64,000 nucleotides of DNA from Clostridia bacterium (GCA_900764105.1 CAAFMS010000028.1:1-64000); one strand, 5' to 3'. Shown: positions 34,979 through 43,028, numbered from the stretch's first letter. The notes: generated by a model not told the origin, from the letters alone. A program made the numbers and translations.

Positions 34979-34991
34979 GTAAAATCGCTTT
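34961..34991 (-). terminator. Terminator of the BMC-parAB transcript
   Basis: AAAGCGATTTT pairs with AAAATCGCTTT around a 7-base loop and continues into TTTTTT on the minus strand, 8 bases after the parB-like stop. Confidence 0.85.
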
Positions 34992-34998
34992 CGGGTTT

Positions 34999-35448
34999 TT
35001 ACAGCAGATAAATCGGGAAATCGTCGTCGCCGAGTCTCTTTACGGCGATGAATTTTTCCTCTTTCATATCGACGGGTTTCGTCTCTTTCGCTTCCGTCCT
35101 GGCGGCAAGGCAATTTTCTTTATTGCACTTTTTAAGTTCGGCTTTGACCTTTTTCGCGTCGCCGTCAACGATATACGCCTTGACTTTGGTCTCGCCCAAC
35201 GCCTTTAAAGCGTCGAGCCTTTTCGCTCCGTCTACGAGTTTGAGTTTGTCGCCGTCTTTAACAACCGCTATCGGCAGTATGACGCCGCTTTTCTTAATCG
35301 ATTCGACGAGCGTATCGCACGCTTTCGAGCCTCTGTACTCCACTTCGGATACGAGAACTTCGGCTATTTCAGCCTTTTTCGTCTCCGCCTTAACCGTTTT
35401 CGCGGTAGAAGATACCGCTCTTTTTAAACTGTCTTTTCCTATCGGCAT
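34999..35448 (-). CDS. ParB-like nuclease-domain protein, short
   Basis: A 149-residue protein containing only a ParB/Srx N-terminal-type domain: LVESIKKSGVILPIAVVKDGDKLKLVDGAKRLDALKALG, in which the usual GERR motif is changed to GAKR. There is no HTH or C-terminal dimer domain, so it is not a chromosome-type ParB. The N-terminal 30 residues are basic and Lys/Ala-rich, a feature of ParA-activating partners. It lies 19 bases behind parA with a good GGAGGG site. Because the pair follows the BMC operon, I infer a cargo-positioning adaptor; this is not demonstrated. Confidence 0.65.
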   Translation of the reverse strand: MPIGKDSLKRAVSSTAKTVKAETKKAEIAEVLVSEVEYRGSKACDTLVESIKKSGVILPIAVVKDGDKLKLVDGAKRLDALKALGETKVKAYIVDGDAKKVKAELKKCNKENCLAARTEAKETKPVDMKEEKFIAVKRLGDDDFPIYLL

Positions 35449-35466
35449 AATTTTTTCCCTCCGAAA

Positions 35467-36267
35467 TTATTTTGTTTTTTTGATTTTTAATCTTTTTATT
35501 ATTTCGTCGGCAAGCGCGCCGTATTCGCCCGCGCTCCTCGACGATTTTTTGTAAACGCCTATCGGCCTGCTGTTATCCTGCGCCCATTCGACCGAACTGT
35601 CGAGGTGAATTACGCTGTCGAACACGTCTATTCCGTCGGTATTTCTGAGCGTTTCCATAGTCTGTTTGAAATAATTCTTTCTCGAATCTACTTTCGTCAC
35701 CGCAACACCCAGAAGTTCGAGCGACGGGGATATTTCCTTGACCTGCGAGATGAAATCGAACATATTTGCAAGACCGAAAAGTCCCCAAGGACTCGCTTCT
35801 ACGGGCAAAATCAATTTATCCGAACAACAAAGAATGTTCATAACCCAGCAACCGAGCGTCGGCGGCGCGTCGATTAAAACGTAATCATACACACCCGAAT
35901 CCACGACGGGTTTAAGCATTTTTCTGAGTATGAATTCCCTCTGCCATTTTCCGAAAAGTTCGAACTCGACCGAACTCATAAGCGTGGACGAAGGTATAAG
36001 GTCAACGCCCTCGTAATCGGTTTTATATATGTAGTTTTCAAGCGATTTCTGCTCGCGTATGGCGTTATAAAGGTTCTTCTCGCCGCTCGCTATCTCCAAC
36101 GCCTTTTCTTCGTCGAAATAGGAAAGCGTAAGGTTCAACTGCATATCGCCGTCGATGAGAAGCACCTTTTTACCCCTTTCGGAAAACGCGTAGCCGAGGC
36201 TCGCGCAAGTCGTAGACTTTCCGCTACCGCCTTTATTATTAGCAAAACATATAACAGTCGTTTTCAT
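35467..36267 (-). CDS. ParA/MinD-family ATPase
   Basis: A 266-residue deviant Walker A ATPase. The motif is NNKGGSGKSTTCASLGYAF near residue 10, switch I is IDGDMQLN, and Walker B is YDYVLIDAPPTLG near residue 120. Such ATPases move chromosomes, plasmids, flagella or, as McdA, carboxysomes over the nucleoid. AGGAG precedes the ATG at 36267; the frame extends seven codons further. It sits 34 bases after the DeoR gene at the end of the BMC operon, with a ParB-like partner behind it and no plasmid features nearby. Positioning of the compartment is the most economical role. Confidence 0.85.
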   Translation of the reverse strand: MKTTVICFANNKGGSGKSTTCASLGYAFSERGKKVLLIDGDMQLNLTLSYFDEEKALEIASGEKNLYNAIREQKSLENYIYKTDYEGVDLIPSSTLMSSVEFELFGKWQREFILRKMLKPVVDSGVYDYVLIDAPPTLGCWVMNILCCSDKLILPVEASPWGLFGLANMFDFISQVKEISPSLELLGVAVTKVDSRKNYFKQTMETLRNTDGIDVFDSVIHLDSSVEWAQDNSRPIGVYKKSSRSAGEYGALADEIIKRLKIKKTK

Positions 36268-36301
36268 CTGATTTCTCCTGACAATCAACTTATAGCCCCG
36301 C

Positions 36302-37069
36302 TTATTCGGCAGGATATACGCACTCGACTTTGTTGCGTCTGAATTTTTCGAGCCACTCTTCGGGCGGTTTTACGTCGGTGACGATTACGTCTATATCGGA
36401 AAGCGTCCCGACTAAATTAAACGCGATGCGGTTGAACTTGGAACTGTCTACGGCGAGAGTTCTCACGTCGCAGTTTTGCAGCATCACCCTCTTTGTCGAA
36501 GCGTGCATATCGTGCGAATCGGTAAAACCCTTGTCGATATCGAAACCCTTACAGGAAATTATCGACGCGTTGACGTGGAAATCGGATATCGTTTTATCCG
36601 CCTGCGTTCCGACAAGCGCGAAAGAATCTTCGCCTAAAAGTCCGCCGCTCGAAAATATTTTAAGGTTCTTCGCGTCTTTGAGTTCGATGAGAATTTCAAG
36701 CGAATTAGTGATTATCGTCAGATTTTTTCTGTCCTTAATCTTACGGGCGATAAAAAGCGCGGTCGACGAACTGTCGAGCATAACGCTCATATTGTCGGTA
36801 ATTCTGCTCGCCACGAGTTCGGCGATTTTCTGTTTGCCTACCACGTTTGTACGCTTTCTTACCGCAAGCGGCATATCGCTCTGCAAGTTCTCGTTTAAAA
36901 CCGCTCCGCCGTAAGCCTTTACGACAAGTCCCTCGGTTTCGAGTTTTTCAAGGTCTCTTCTTATCGTCTCTTCCGAAACGTCGAATTTCGCAGCAAGTTC
37001 GCTGACGACAACCTTTTTGTCTTCCTGTAATATTTCGAGTATTCTGTTCTTTCTCTCTACCGCAAGCAT
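36302..37069 (-). CDS. DeoR-family transcriptional regulator
   Basis: A 255-residue sugar-catabolism regulator. The N-terminal DeoR helix-turn-helix is KNRILEILQEDKKVVVSELAAKFDVSEETIRRDLEKLE, and the DeoR_C sensor domain contains MLDSSSTALFIA, TIITNSLEI and the final DIDVIVTD. Members usually bind phosphorylated sugars, which would fit the substrate or DHAP product of the aldolase in this locus. It lies on the same strand 110 bases after the pduT-like gene. The perfect repeats of TGTTGTTTTG in the BMC promoter are the likely operator, because T/G-rich repeats are typical of this family. Confidence 0.88.
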   Translation of the reverse strand: MLAVERKNRILEILQEDKKVVVSELAAKFDVSEETIRRDLEKLETEGLVVKAYGGAVLNENLQSDMPLAVRKRTNVVGKQKIAELVASRITDNMSVMLDSSSTALFIARKIKDRKNLTIITNSLEILIELKDAKNLKIFSSGGLLGEDSFALVGTQADKTISDFHVNASIISCKGFDIDKGFTDSHDMHASTKRVMLQNCDVRTLAVDSSKFNRIAFNLVGTLSDIDVIVTDVKPPEEWLEKFRRNKVECVYPAE

Positions 37070-37178
37070 TTTTCCCTCTGCATCCCCGTATAATTTTGTT
37101 CCTTTCTTCCGTTTTTCAAAAAAAGCCGCGGCGAAAAATCACGGAATATACCGTTTTCGCTTCGGCTTAAATACTATT

Positions 37179-37733
37179 TTACAATATTTTGTTAATAAAT
37201 TTTCTGTCGGGACGAGCGATTACCGTCGTATCTAAAAGCATTCCGCTTCTGCTGACAACCTCTTTCGCTCTGTCCACCGCAGCCTTGACCGCCGCGACTT
37301 CACCCGTCAGCGTGACGTAAGATTTTCCGCACATTCCCCTCGCAAGCCTTATCTCGATAAGCCTTATGTCGGAAGTTTTGACAGCGTTATCCGCAGCGAC
37401 TATTATCTGCGCCGCGTCGAACGTCTCTATTACGCCGAGCGCGTTCACGTCGTCTGCCGTCACGTTGGTCGTTCCGAGTATCGCGGGGAAAATGGACTCG
37501 TCGGGGTTGCCTAAAACGAAACTGTCTATTCCGTTCTCGCCGCCCATATCCATCGCCGTATCGACCGAGGCTTTTACCGCGCTGAGGTCGCCCGTTATTA
37601 TCGCAATGTACTTGCCGGGGCATACCGTCTGCGCTTCCACTATATCCACCTCGGAAGTCTTGACCATTATATCGGCCGCGGTCATACCCGCCGCAACCGA
37701 CTTAAATTCTATCATTCCTAACGCTCTACTCAT
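37179..37733 (-). CDS. pduT: PduT-like trimeric BMC shell protein (BMC-T)
   Basis: A 184-residue protein with two tandem BMC domains: residues 3-90 (ALGMIEFKSVAAGMTAADIMVK) and 97-180 (ALGVIETFDAAQIIVAADNAVK). Trimers form pseudohexameric shell tiles. Cys38 in the loop AQTVCPGKY matches the pore cysteine that in PduT holds a [4Fe-4S] cluster. Its partner PduS is encoded directly upstream with an 8-base overlap, so the pair likely carries electrons through the shell. It ends the shell-gene part of the operon. Confidence 0.9.
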   Translation of the reverse strand: MSRALGMIEFKSVAAGMTAADIMVKTSEVDIVEAQTVCPGKYIAIITGDLSAVKASVDTAMDMGGENGIDSFVLGNPDESIFPAILGTTNVTADDVNALGVIETFDAAQIIVAADNAVKTSDIRLIEIRLARGMCGKSYVTLTGEVAAVKAAVDRAKEVVSRSGMLLDTTVIARPDRKFINKIL

Positions 37734-39063
37734 TGTCTATCCTCTTGACCGTTATACTCTTCGTCGAAACGGCAGTTACAAGTCCGTCAATCGAAGCGTG
37801 TATATTTACCGAAAGACCGTCTGCGGCTTTCGCGATCACTTGTCCTTTTTTTACCCTGTCGCCCATCTTCACAATCGGAACGGCGGGCGCGCCGATATGC
37901 TGACTGCAAAGTATATTAACTTCGCTAAACCCGTCTATAAGTCGATTATCGAGGGGGGCTTGAACCTGATACTTCTTCACCCCGAGCCTCGAAGCAAGCC
38001 TTTCGAGAGGTACTCTTCGCATATCTCTCATAGGATTAACTTCCTTAGCCTCAACGTCCTTGGGCGGCTTTACGCCGTTTTTTCTCAACGCGGTTTTGAC
38101 CGCCTGAACCATTTTTCTCGGCGAAAGACCTTGCGGACAAGCGAACAGTTCGCATACTCCGCAACCCGAACAATAAAAGGTGTTCAAAAACGCGTCGGGG
38201 TTATGAAAATCGTTGCAAGCCGCCGCGAGCATAATTTTGTTCGGCTCTATCGGGTGTCCTATATTATATCTCGGACAAAGTTCGGTACACATTCTGCATT
38301 GACAGCAACTTGCCGCCGCTCTGCCGAGTTCTATTCTGACTTCCGATTTCGCTTTCATTACTATATAATGATTTGAAGGAAATACGAATATCGAGTTGGT
38401 GGTCTTCGTTACCGATTCGGACGGAGAGGCAATTCTGCCCATCATAGGTCCGCCTACCCAGTATACAAAGTCGTCTATCGTTTCGCCGCCTGCAAGTTTA
38501 ACGACCTCCGAGAGTTTCGCGCCCAAAGGAAGCCTCAGGGTTTTAGGGTCTTTGACCTCGCCCGCTATCGTCACGAGTTTCGACGTAAGCGACTCGCCGT
38601 TTAAGGCGCAATAGGCGTTATACATCGTTTCGACGTTGAACACCGCGACTCCGCACTCTATCGGAAGTCCGCCCGGTCTCACGACCTTACCCGTAGCGTC
38701 GTATATAAGCATTACTTCGTCGCCTGCGGGATACACCTTCGGAAGAATTTTAATCTTCATCGAAGGATACTCGGGAAGAAGCGCGGTTACCGCTTCGATT
38801 GCACCCTTGTAATGTTCCTTTATGCAGACTATTCCCTCTTTCGCGCCGACGGTTTTTCTCGTTTCCTCAAACGCCGATATTATTTCGCTTGCGTGAAATT
38901 TCAACAGTTGCCTGTGGAGCCTTAAAAGCGGCTCGCATTCCGCGCAGTTAAGCAAAATCGTCTCGGCATTACTATTAAGTTTTGCATAGGTCGGGAAGCC
39001 CGCGCCGCCTGCGCCGACTATTCCCGCTTCTCTATATATATTGCTTAAAGCGCTAAGTTCCAT
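37726..39063 (-). CDS. pduS: PduS-like SLBB/RnfC iron-sulfur flavoprotein
   Basis: A 445-residue electron-transfer protein. The N-terminal NADH/FMN-binding part includes GIVGAGGAGFPTYAK and NCAECEPLL. An SLBB domain follows (IAGEVKDPKTLRLPLGAKLSEVV), then two ferredoxin-type clusters, CCQCRMCTELCP and CSGCGVCELFACP, and a C-terminal barrel-sandwich segment. In Pdu systems it serves in cobalamin reduction, but no B12 enzyme is encoded here. A role in regenerating NAD+ across the shell via PduT is more plausible. It overlaps pduT and follows the BMC-P gene by 10 bases. Confidence 0.88.
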   Translation of the reverse strand: MELSALSNIYREAGIVGAGGAGFPTYAKLNSNAETILLNCAECEPLLRLHRQLLKFHASEIISAFEETRKTVGAKEGIVCIKEHYKGAIEAVTALLPEYPSMKIKILPKVYPAGDEVMLIYDATGKVVRPGGLPIECGVAVFNVETMYNAYCALNGESLTSKLVTIAGEVKDPKTLRLPLGAKLSEVVKLAGGETIDDFVYWVGGPMMGRIASPSESVTKTTNSIFVFPSNHYIVMKAKSEVRIELGRAAASCCQCRMCTELCPRYNIGHPIEPNKIMLAAACNDFHNPDAFLNTFYCSGCGVCELFACPQGLSPRKMVQAVKTALRKNGVKPPKDVEAKEVNPMRDMRRVPLERLASRLGVKKYQVQAPLDNRLIDGFSEVNILCSQHIGAPAVPIVKMGDRVKKGQVIAKAADGLSVNIHASIDGLVTAVSTKSITVKRIDNE

Positions 39064-39073
39064 ATCCTTAAAG

Positions 39074-39337
39074 TTACTCTAAATTTTGTCCTGCGTCGAT
39101 AATACCTACGATAGCCGCGTCAACGGGCGATTTTTCCATATCGCAACCTATTCTCGCCGCGCTGCCCTGCGCCACGAGAACGAGTTCGCCTATGCCCGCT
39201 CCGACTTTATCCACCGCAACTATGCGATTGTCCACTTTGAGACTCGGTATCGGCTCGACAATCATAAATTTGCTGCCTACAAGGTTTTCACACTTGTTGG
39301 TCGATACAACCGACCCTACGACTTTTCCTATTATCAT
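39074..39337 (-). CDS. EutN/CcmL-family pentameric vertex protein (BMC-P)
   Basis: An 87-residue pentameric shell protein that caps the vertices. The OB-like fold is recognised by MIIGKVVGSVVSTNKCENLVG, the middle AVDKVGAGIGELVLVAQGSAAR and the end DAAIVGIIDAG. It is the only BMC-P gene in the locus, so the shell probably has one vertex type. It lies 6 bases downstream of pduL. Confidence 0.93.
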   Translation of the reverse strand: MIIGKVVGSVVSTNKCENLVGSKFMIVEPIPSLKVDNRIVAVDKVGAGIGELVLVAQGSAARIGCDMEKSPVDAAIVGIIDAGQNLE

Positions 39338-39343
39338 TCTTAT

Positions 39344-39985
39344 TTACCTTACTATTTCCGCTTTCATTCCCGTAGATATTTCGGCGGCGTTCGCCTCGTC
39401 CGTATCTATATGCATTTCAAGCGTAAACGACGGGTCTACCCTTATAAGAACGTTGTTGAACGTAGTCGCTCTTTCGTTTTCGACCCTTACGGAAACTATA
39501 TCGCCGTTTTTAACGCCCGCCTTTTCAGCGTCCGCAGGAGACATATGTATGTGCCTCTTCGCGACTATACAACCTTCTTTTAAATAGATAACGCCTTTGG
39601 GACCCACGACCGCTATCGGCGCAGACCCCGCTATATTTCCCGATTCCCTTACGGGAACTTTTATTCCGAGTTTAACCGCGTCCGTGGCGGAAACTTCCAC
39701 CTGAGACGCCTTTCTTACGGGTCCTAAAATTCTTACGTTCTCAATCGCGCGGAGTTTAAGTCCGACGATCGTAACAACTTCGTTGGAAGCGAATTGTCCG
39801 CCCATAAGGTCTTTCTTTTTCGTAAGCTTGTACCCCTTGCCGAACAAGGTTTCAACGTCCGCCTGCGTCAGATGAATATGTCTGGCGGACACGCCGATAG
39901 GCACTAAAAAGCCCGTCGAGCCGTCTTTTTTCGCGAGACTGTCTATGACTATTCTCGTAATTCTCTCAATATCGCAAGTATCCAT
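39344..39985 (-). CDS. pduL: PduL phosphate propanoyltransferase
   Basis: Converts acyl-CoA and phosphate to acyl phosphate and CoA, recycling CoA inside the compartment and conserving energy as acyl phosphate. 213 residues. Zinc ligands lie in SARHIHLT, AKRHIHMSP and LEMHIDTDEAN, the two-metal PduL pattern. The first 20 residues (CDIERITRIVIDSLAKK) form an amphipathic helix with Ile/Val spacing like known encapsulation peptides. AAAGGA precedes the ATG. Confidence 0.93.
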   Translation of the reverse strand: MDTCDIERITRIVIDSLAKKDGSTGFLVPIGVSARHIHLTQADVETLFGKGYKLTKKKDLMGGQFASNEVVTIVGLKLRAIENVRILGPVRKASQVEVSATDAVKLGIKVPVRESGNIAGSAPIAVVGPKGVIYLKEGCIVAKRHIHMSPADAEKAGVKNGDIVSVRVENERATTFNNVLIRVDPSFTLEMHIDTDEANAAEISTGMKAEIVR

Positions 39986-40298
39986 TTCGTTTTCCTTTAT
40001 TTGCGATTTATTTTATGTGTTTTCTTATTATCTTTTTCCCACGCCGAATCTTCGTTTTTAGTCCGTATTATCGCTAAATACCTTTCCTGAAACAAGCAAT
40101 CGGGCGTATACTTAAAGATAGCGAGCCACGAATTTCTCCGTTTCACGCTATTTTCGACCGCTCCCGCAAGCGACAAACGCATTTTTTGTCCGTCGCTTGC
40201 GAAAAGTTAATCGAAGGTTGTTTTTTCGGGACTAAGCGTAGAGAATATTACTATATATTCCCGTCACGCATTTTCCCCGTGGCTTATCGAAAACGATT
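39986..40298 (-). other. Gap inside the BMC operon with hairpin
   Basis: A 313-base gap with no convincing gene. A perfect 10-bp hairpin lies at 40165-40174/40192-40201 (CGCAAGCGAC/GTCGCTTGCG). A loose TTGTTT...ATAATA pair on the minus strand near 40070-40100 may be an internal promoter for pduL onward. The hairpin may set expression of shell versus downstream genes. Confidence 0.45.
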
Positions 40299-40577
40299 TT
40301 ACTTTAAAACGGGTAAAATCTTTTCGACGTCCTGATGAGGTCTCGGGATAACGTGAGTAGCGACGAGTTCGCCGAGTTTCGAAGCGTTTGCCGCTCCTGC
40401 CTCAACAGCGGACTTAACCGCTCCTACGTCTCCTCTTACCATAACGGTTACGAGTCCGCTACCGATTTTCTCAGTTCCGATCAAAACGACGTTAGCCGCC
40501 TTAACCATAGAGTCGGCAGCCTCGATCGCTGCGGTAAGTCCTCTGGTTTCTACCATTCCTAATGCTTCCATCGACAT
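40299..40577 (-). CDS. PduA/PduJ-like hexameric shell protein (BMC-H), copy 2
   Basis: A 92-residue single BMC domain: ALGMVETRGLTAAIEAADSMVK, then VTVMVRGDVGAVKSAVEAG and HVIPRPHQDVEKIL. It differs at only about eight positions from the copy at 41028, so the two arose by recent duplication or are kept similar. The GSG pore loop (EKIGSGLVTV) matches metabolite-pore shell proteins. It is preceded by GGAGG. Confidence 0.93.
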   Translation of the reverse strand: MSMEALGMVETRGLTAAIEAADSMVKAANVVLIGTEKIGSGLVTVMVRGDVGAVKSAVEAGAANASKLGELVATHVIPRPHQDVEKILPVLK

Positions 40578-40600
40578 AATTTTGTCCTCCGAAATAATTT

Positions 40601-40981
40601 TTAAATTTCTTTTATATAACTTTCGTTATCTTTACTTTTTTTACCGCGAGGCTTTTTATCATCAGAAGTAGTCTCTCCAAGCATTTCGGCTCTCGTTTTT
40701 GCGAGTCTGTCCGCGCTTTTTTTGACTATTCTCTCTATTTCCTCGTGCGGATTTGCGATTACGGCTTTACCTACGGGCTTTTTTATTCCGCCTTTGTCAG
40801 CCGCTTCGATGGCTTCTTTGACCGCCGACACGTTTCCGCGTATTATTATAGTGACGAGCCGTCCGCCCAGTTTCTTTTCCCAGGTCACAAACTGCACGTC
40901 TGCGGTTTTACACATTATATCGAGCGCGTTTACTGCCGCTACGACGCCGGATATTTCAAAAAAGCCGAGAGCATTTCCCAT
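40601..40981 (-). CDS. BMC-H shell protein with basic C-terminal tail
   Basis: A 126-residue protein. The N-terminal BMC domain (ALGFFEISGVVAAVNALDIMCK, VTIIIRGNVSAVKEAIEAA) is followed by about 35 extra residues rich in Lys, Asp and Ser (TSDDKKPRGKKSKDNESY). The PduK and EutK shell proteins also carry C-terminal extensions, though theirs are folded or metal-binding; this one looks disordered. It could contact cargo, nucleic acid or the ParB-like partner. The pore motif differs from the PduA-like copies (KLGGRLV). Confidence 0.88.
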   Translation of the reverse strand: MGNALGFFEISGVVAAVNALDIMCKTADVQFVTWEKKLGGRLVTIIIRGNVSAVKEAIEAADKGGIKKPVGKAVIANPHEEIERIVKKSADRLAKTRAEMLGETTSDDKKPRGKKSKDNESYIKEI

Positions 40982-41027
40982 AAGTCAGTCCTTTAAATAT
41001 GTAATGTAAATGAATATCTTACCGAGA

Positions 41028-41309
41028 TTATTTATTGAAAGCCGGTAAAATCTTTTCAACGTCGCTGTGCGGTCTCGGAATAACGTGAGTCGCTACGAGT
41101 TCGCCGAGTCTCGAAGCGTTTGCCGCTCCTGCCTCAACTGCAGCCTTAACCGCGCCTACGTCTCCTCTTACCATAACGGTTACGAGTCCGCTACCGATTT
41201 TCTCGGTTCCGATTAAAGTAACCTGAGCCGCTTTAACCATAGAATCTGCCGCTTCGATCGCTGCGGTAAGACCTCTCGTTTCTACCATTCCTAATGCTTC
41301 CATTGACAT
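41028..41309 (-). CDS. PduA/PduJ-like hexameric shell protein (BMC-H), copy 1
   Basis: A 93-residue single BMC domain, near-identical to the copy at 40299, with changes mainly at surface positions and in the C-terminal tail (PAFNK versus PVLK). It is probably the major facet protein. GGAGGATAAAT lies upstream of the ATG. The pair brackets the tailed BMC-H gene. Confidence 0.93.
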   Translation of the reverse strand: MSMEALGMVETRGLTAAIEAADSMVKAAQVTLIGTEKIGSGLVTVMVRGDVGAVKAAVEAGAANASRLGELVATHVIPRPHSDVEKILPAFNK

Positions 41310-41353
41310 AATATTTATCCTCCGATTTTTTTAAAATTTAATTTTTTTATTTT

Positions 41354-41668
41354 TTATCTTTTATCCATACCGCTTAAGACAAGCATTTTTTCGGTGTCCT
41401 CGGCGGGATTCGGTATAATGTGTTCGGCGACTACGCCCGTCATCGCTTCGGCGGTAAGCCTCGCGGCTTTAAGCCCCGCTTCGACTGCGGCTACGCTGCC
41501 TCTGATTTTAATCGTTACGAGAAGCGGTACGGGAAGTTTATCCGCGTTCGCAGGTTTATTTTTATCGAAATTTTCCAGCGTAACGTCAGCCGCTTTGCAC
41601 GCCGCGTCCGCCGCAACGAACGCCGTCGTCAACCCGTATACTTCCAGAATGCCTACTGCTTTTGACAT
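41354..41668 (-). CDS. BMC-H shell protein with loop insertion
   Basis: A 104-residue BMC-H protein (AVGILEVYGLTTAFVAADAACK, VTIKIRGSVAAVEAGLKAA, HIIPNPAEDTEKML). About 10 extra residues (DKNKPANADKLPVP) occur in the loop before the third strand, which would sit at one face of the hexamer. It is therefore a distinct shell tile rather than another PduA copy. It lies 160 bases downstream of the alcohol dehydrogenase gene. Confidence 0.9.
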   Translation of the reverse strand: MSKAVGILEVYGLTTAFVAADAACKAADVTLENFDKNKPANADKLPVPLLVTIKIRGSVAAVEAGLKAARLTAEAMTGVVAEHIIPNPAEDTEKMLVLSGMDKR

Positions 41669-41756
41669 TGTGTAACGCTCTCCTTGATTTTGTATTGCTT
41701 ATGCCGTATGCTATCCGACCTCTTCCACCCGACTTCCGACAAATCTAATCTTCTCG

Positions 41757-41815
41757 CCTTCCCCTCTGGGGAAGGGGGACCGCATAGCGGTGGAAGAGGT
41801 TATAGACGGAAGAGG
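41757..41815. repeat. Hairpin repeat inside the BMC operon
   Basis: CTTCCCC-tct-GGGGAAG and ACCGC-atag-CGGT occur back to back between the alcohol dehydrogenase and a shell gene. The sequence relates to the end motif of the family 1 element. Confidence 0.55.
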
Positions 41816-41828
41816 TTAAAAACGGCAA

Positions 41829-43028
41829 TTATTTGTTGATAACCGCGATTTTAAGTCCTTGCATCGAAAGATTGGTCTTTAACGCCTCGTTAATCTCTTC
41901 AAGCGGGAATCTGTGAGTGATAAGATCCTTTATCGGAAGTCCTATCGCCTGCGCCCTCTTTAAGAAGTCGAACGTAGTAGCGTAATCTCTCAAGGTGTAA
42001 ACCCAACTTCCGACCAAAGTGATTTCTTTCGAGCAAAGATCGAAGTGCGGATTTATCGTAGCGTCGCCGCCGTTGATAAAGAAGCCGAGTTCGCAAAGTC
42101 CGCCGCCTTTTCTTATCATTTTATAGATATTCGCGTGGGCGACGGGGTTGCCCGTGCATTGGAACGCGAAGTCTGCGTAGTGACCGCCGAACGTATCGTA
42201 AACGGCTTTTCCGAGAGCCTCCGCTCCCTTGAAGTTTCTGAAATCGACCGACTTTTCCGCGCCCATACGTTTAGCGAACGCAAGTCTGTTTTCGTTTCCG
42301 TCAACCGCAACGATGTTTTCGATACCCATGGTACGAAGTACGGCTATGCAGATAAGACCGATAGGTCCGCAGCCCTGTACCACAACTCTCGAATTAAAAC
42401 GTAAAATACCCGTCGTTTTCGCTCTTTCTACCGCGTGAACGAGTACCGCGCACGGCTCGATGAGAACTCTCGAATCGAGATCGAGGTCGGAAACGTTGAA
42501 TACGGTCGAACCCTTTTTGATAAGGATATAATCTGCGAACCAACCCGTGAAATAATCGTCTCCGATATTTTTGATAAGTCCGTAGACGTCCGCTTTACCG
42601 ACGTTCTGTTTGTTGAGGTCGTACATGGTGATTTCGGGGTCGTCCGAGAAAATCATACAGGTAACGACCTTGTCGCCGATGGCGAGCGGTTTACCCGCGC
42701 TGTCTTTCGCGACGTTTTTACCCATTTTTACGATTTCGCCCGTACCCTCGTGTCCTAAAACCACGGGGATAAGACCGAACGGGTCGTTTTTGAACTCGTG
42801 AGCGTCCGTGCCGCATACTCCGCAGCCTTCTACTCTTACGAGAATGTCGTCGTCGCCGACTTCGGGAATTTTATATTCCTGAAGTTCGAATCTTCCTTTT
42901 TCGACAAGCATAGCGACTCTCGCTTTTTCGGGAATCGGACCTGCGGCTTTCGGCGCGGAAACGGAATTTCCCGCTTTGATGCCGGAGAGGACTTGTCTTA
43001 CTATTTCTTCTATATTCTTGCTGTCCAT
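41829..43028 (-). CDS. Zinc-dependent alcohol dehydrogenase, compartment-targeted
   Basis: A 399-residue medium-chain dehydrogenase. The catalytic zinc site is GCGVCGTDAHEF with GHEGTGEIV, and the Rossmann motif is VVQGCGPIGLICIAV. The four-cysteine structural zinc motif of classical ADH is altered. The first 20 residues (SKNIEEIVRQVLSGIKAG) form an amphipathic helix, followed by a flexible Ser/Ala/Pro linker: a probable encapsulation peptide. It would reduce the compartment aldehyde to an alcohol and regenerate NAD+, a job done by iron-type PduQ in many other compartments. It lies 17 bases behind the aldehyde dehydrogenase gene. Confidence 0.9.
   Translation of the reverse strand: MDSKNIEEIVRQVLSGIKAGNSVSAPKAAGPIPEKARVAMLVEKGRFELQEYKIPEVGDDDILVRVEGCGVCGTDAHEFKNDPFGLIPVVLGHEGTGEIVKMGKNVAKDSAGKPLAIGDKVVTCMIFSDDPEITMYDLNKQNVGKADVYGLIKNIGDDYFTGWFADYILIKKGSTVFNVSDLDLDSRVLIEPCAVLVHAVERAKTTGILRFNSRVVVQGCGPIGLICIAVLRTMGIENIVAVDGNENRLAFAKRMGAEKSVDFRNFKGAEALGKAVYDTFGGHYADFAFQCTGNPVAHANIYKMIRKGGGLCELGFFINGGDATINPHFDLCSKEITLVGSWVYTLRDYATTFDFLKRAQAIGLPIKDLITHRFPLEEINEALKTNLSMQGLKIAVINK

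Noticed and set aside
34999..36267. Chromosome origin parAB locus
   Set aside because: The ParB-like protein lacks HTH and dimer domains, and there are no parS sites, gidB, rnpA or dnaA in the neighbourhood.
39997..40182. 61-codon open frame between pduL and a shell gene
   Set aside because: No ribosome binding site and no similarity; it overlaps the hairpin and the possible promoter.
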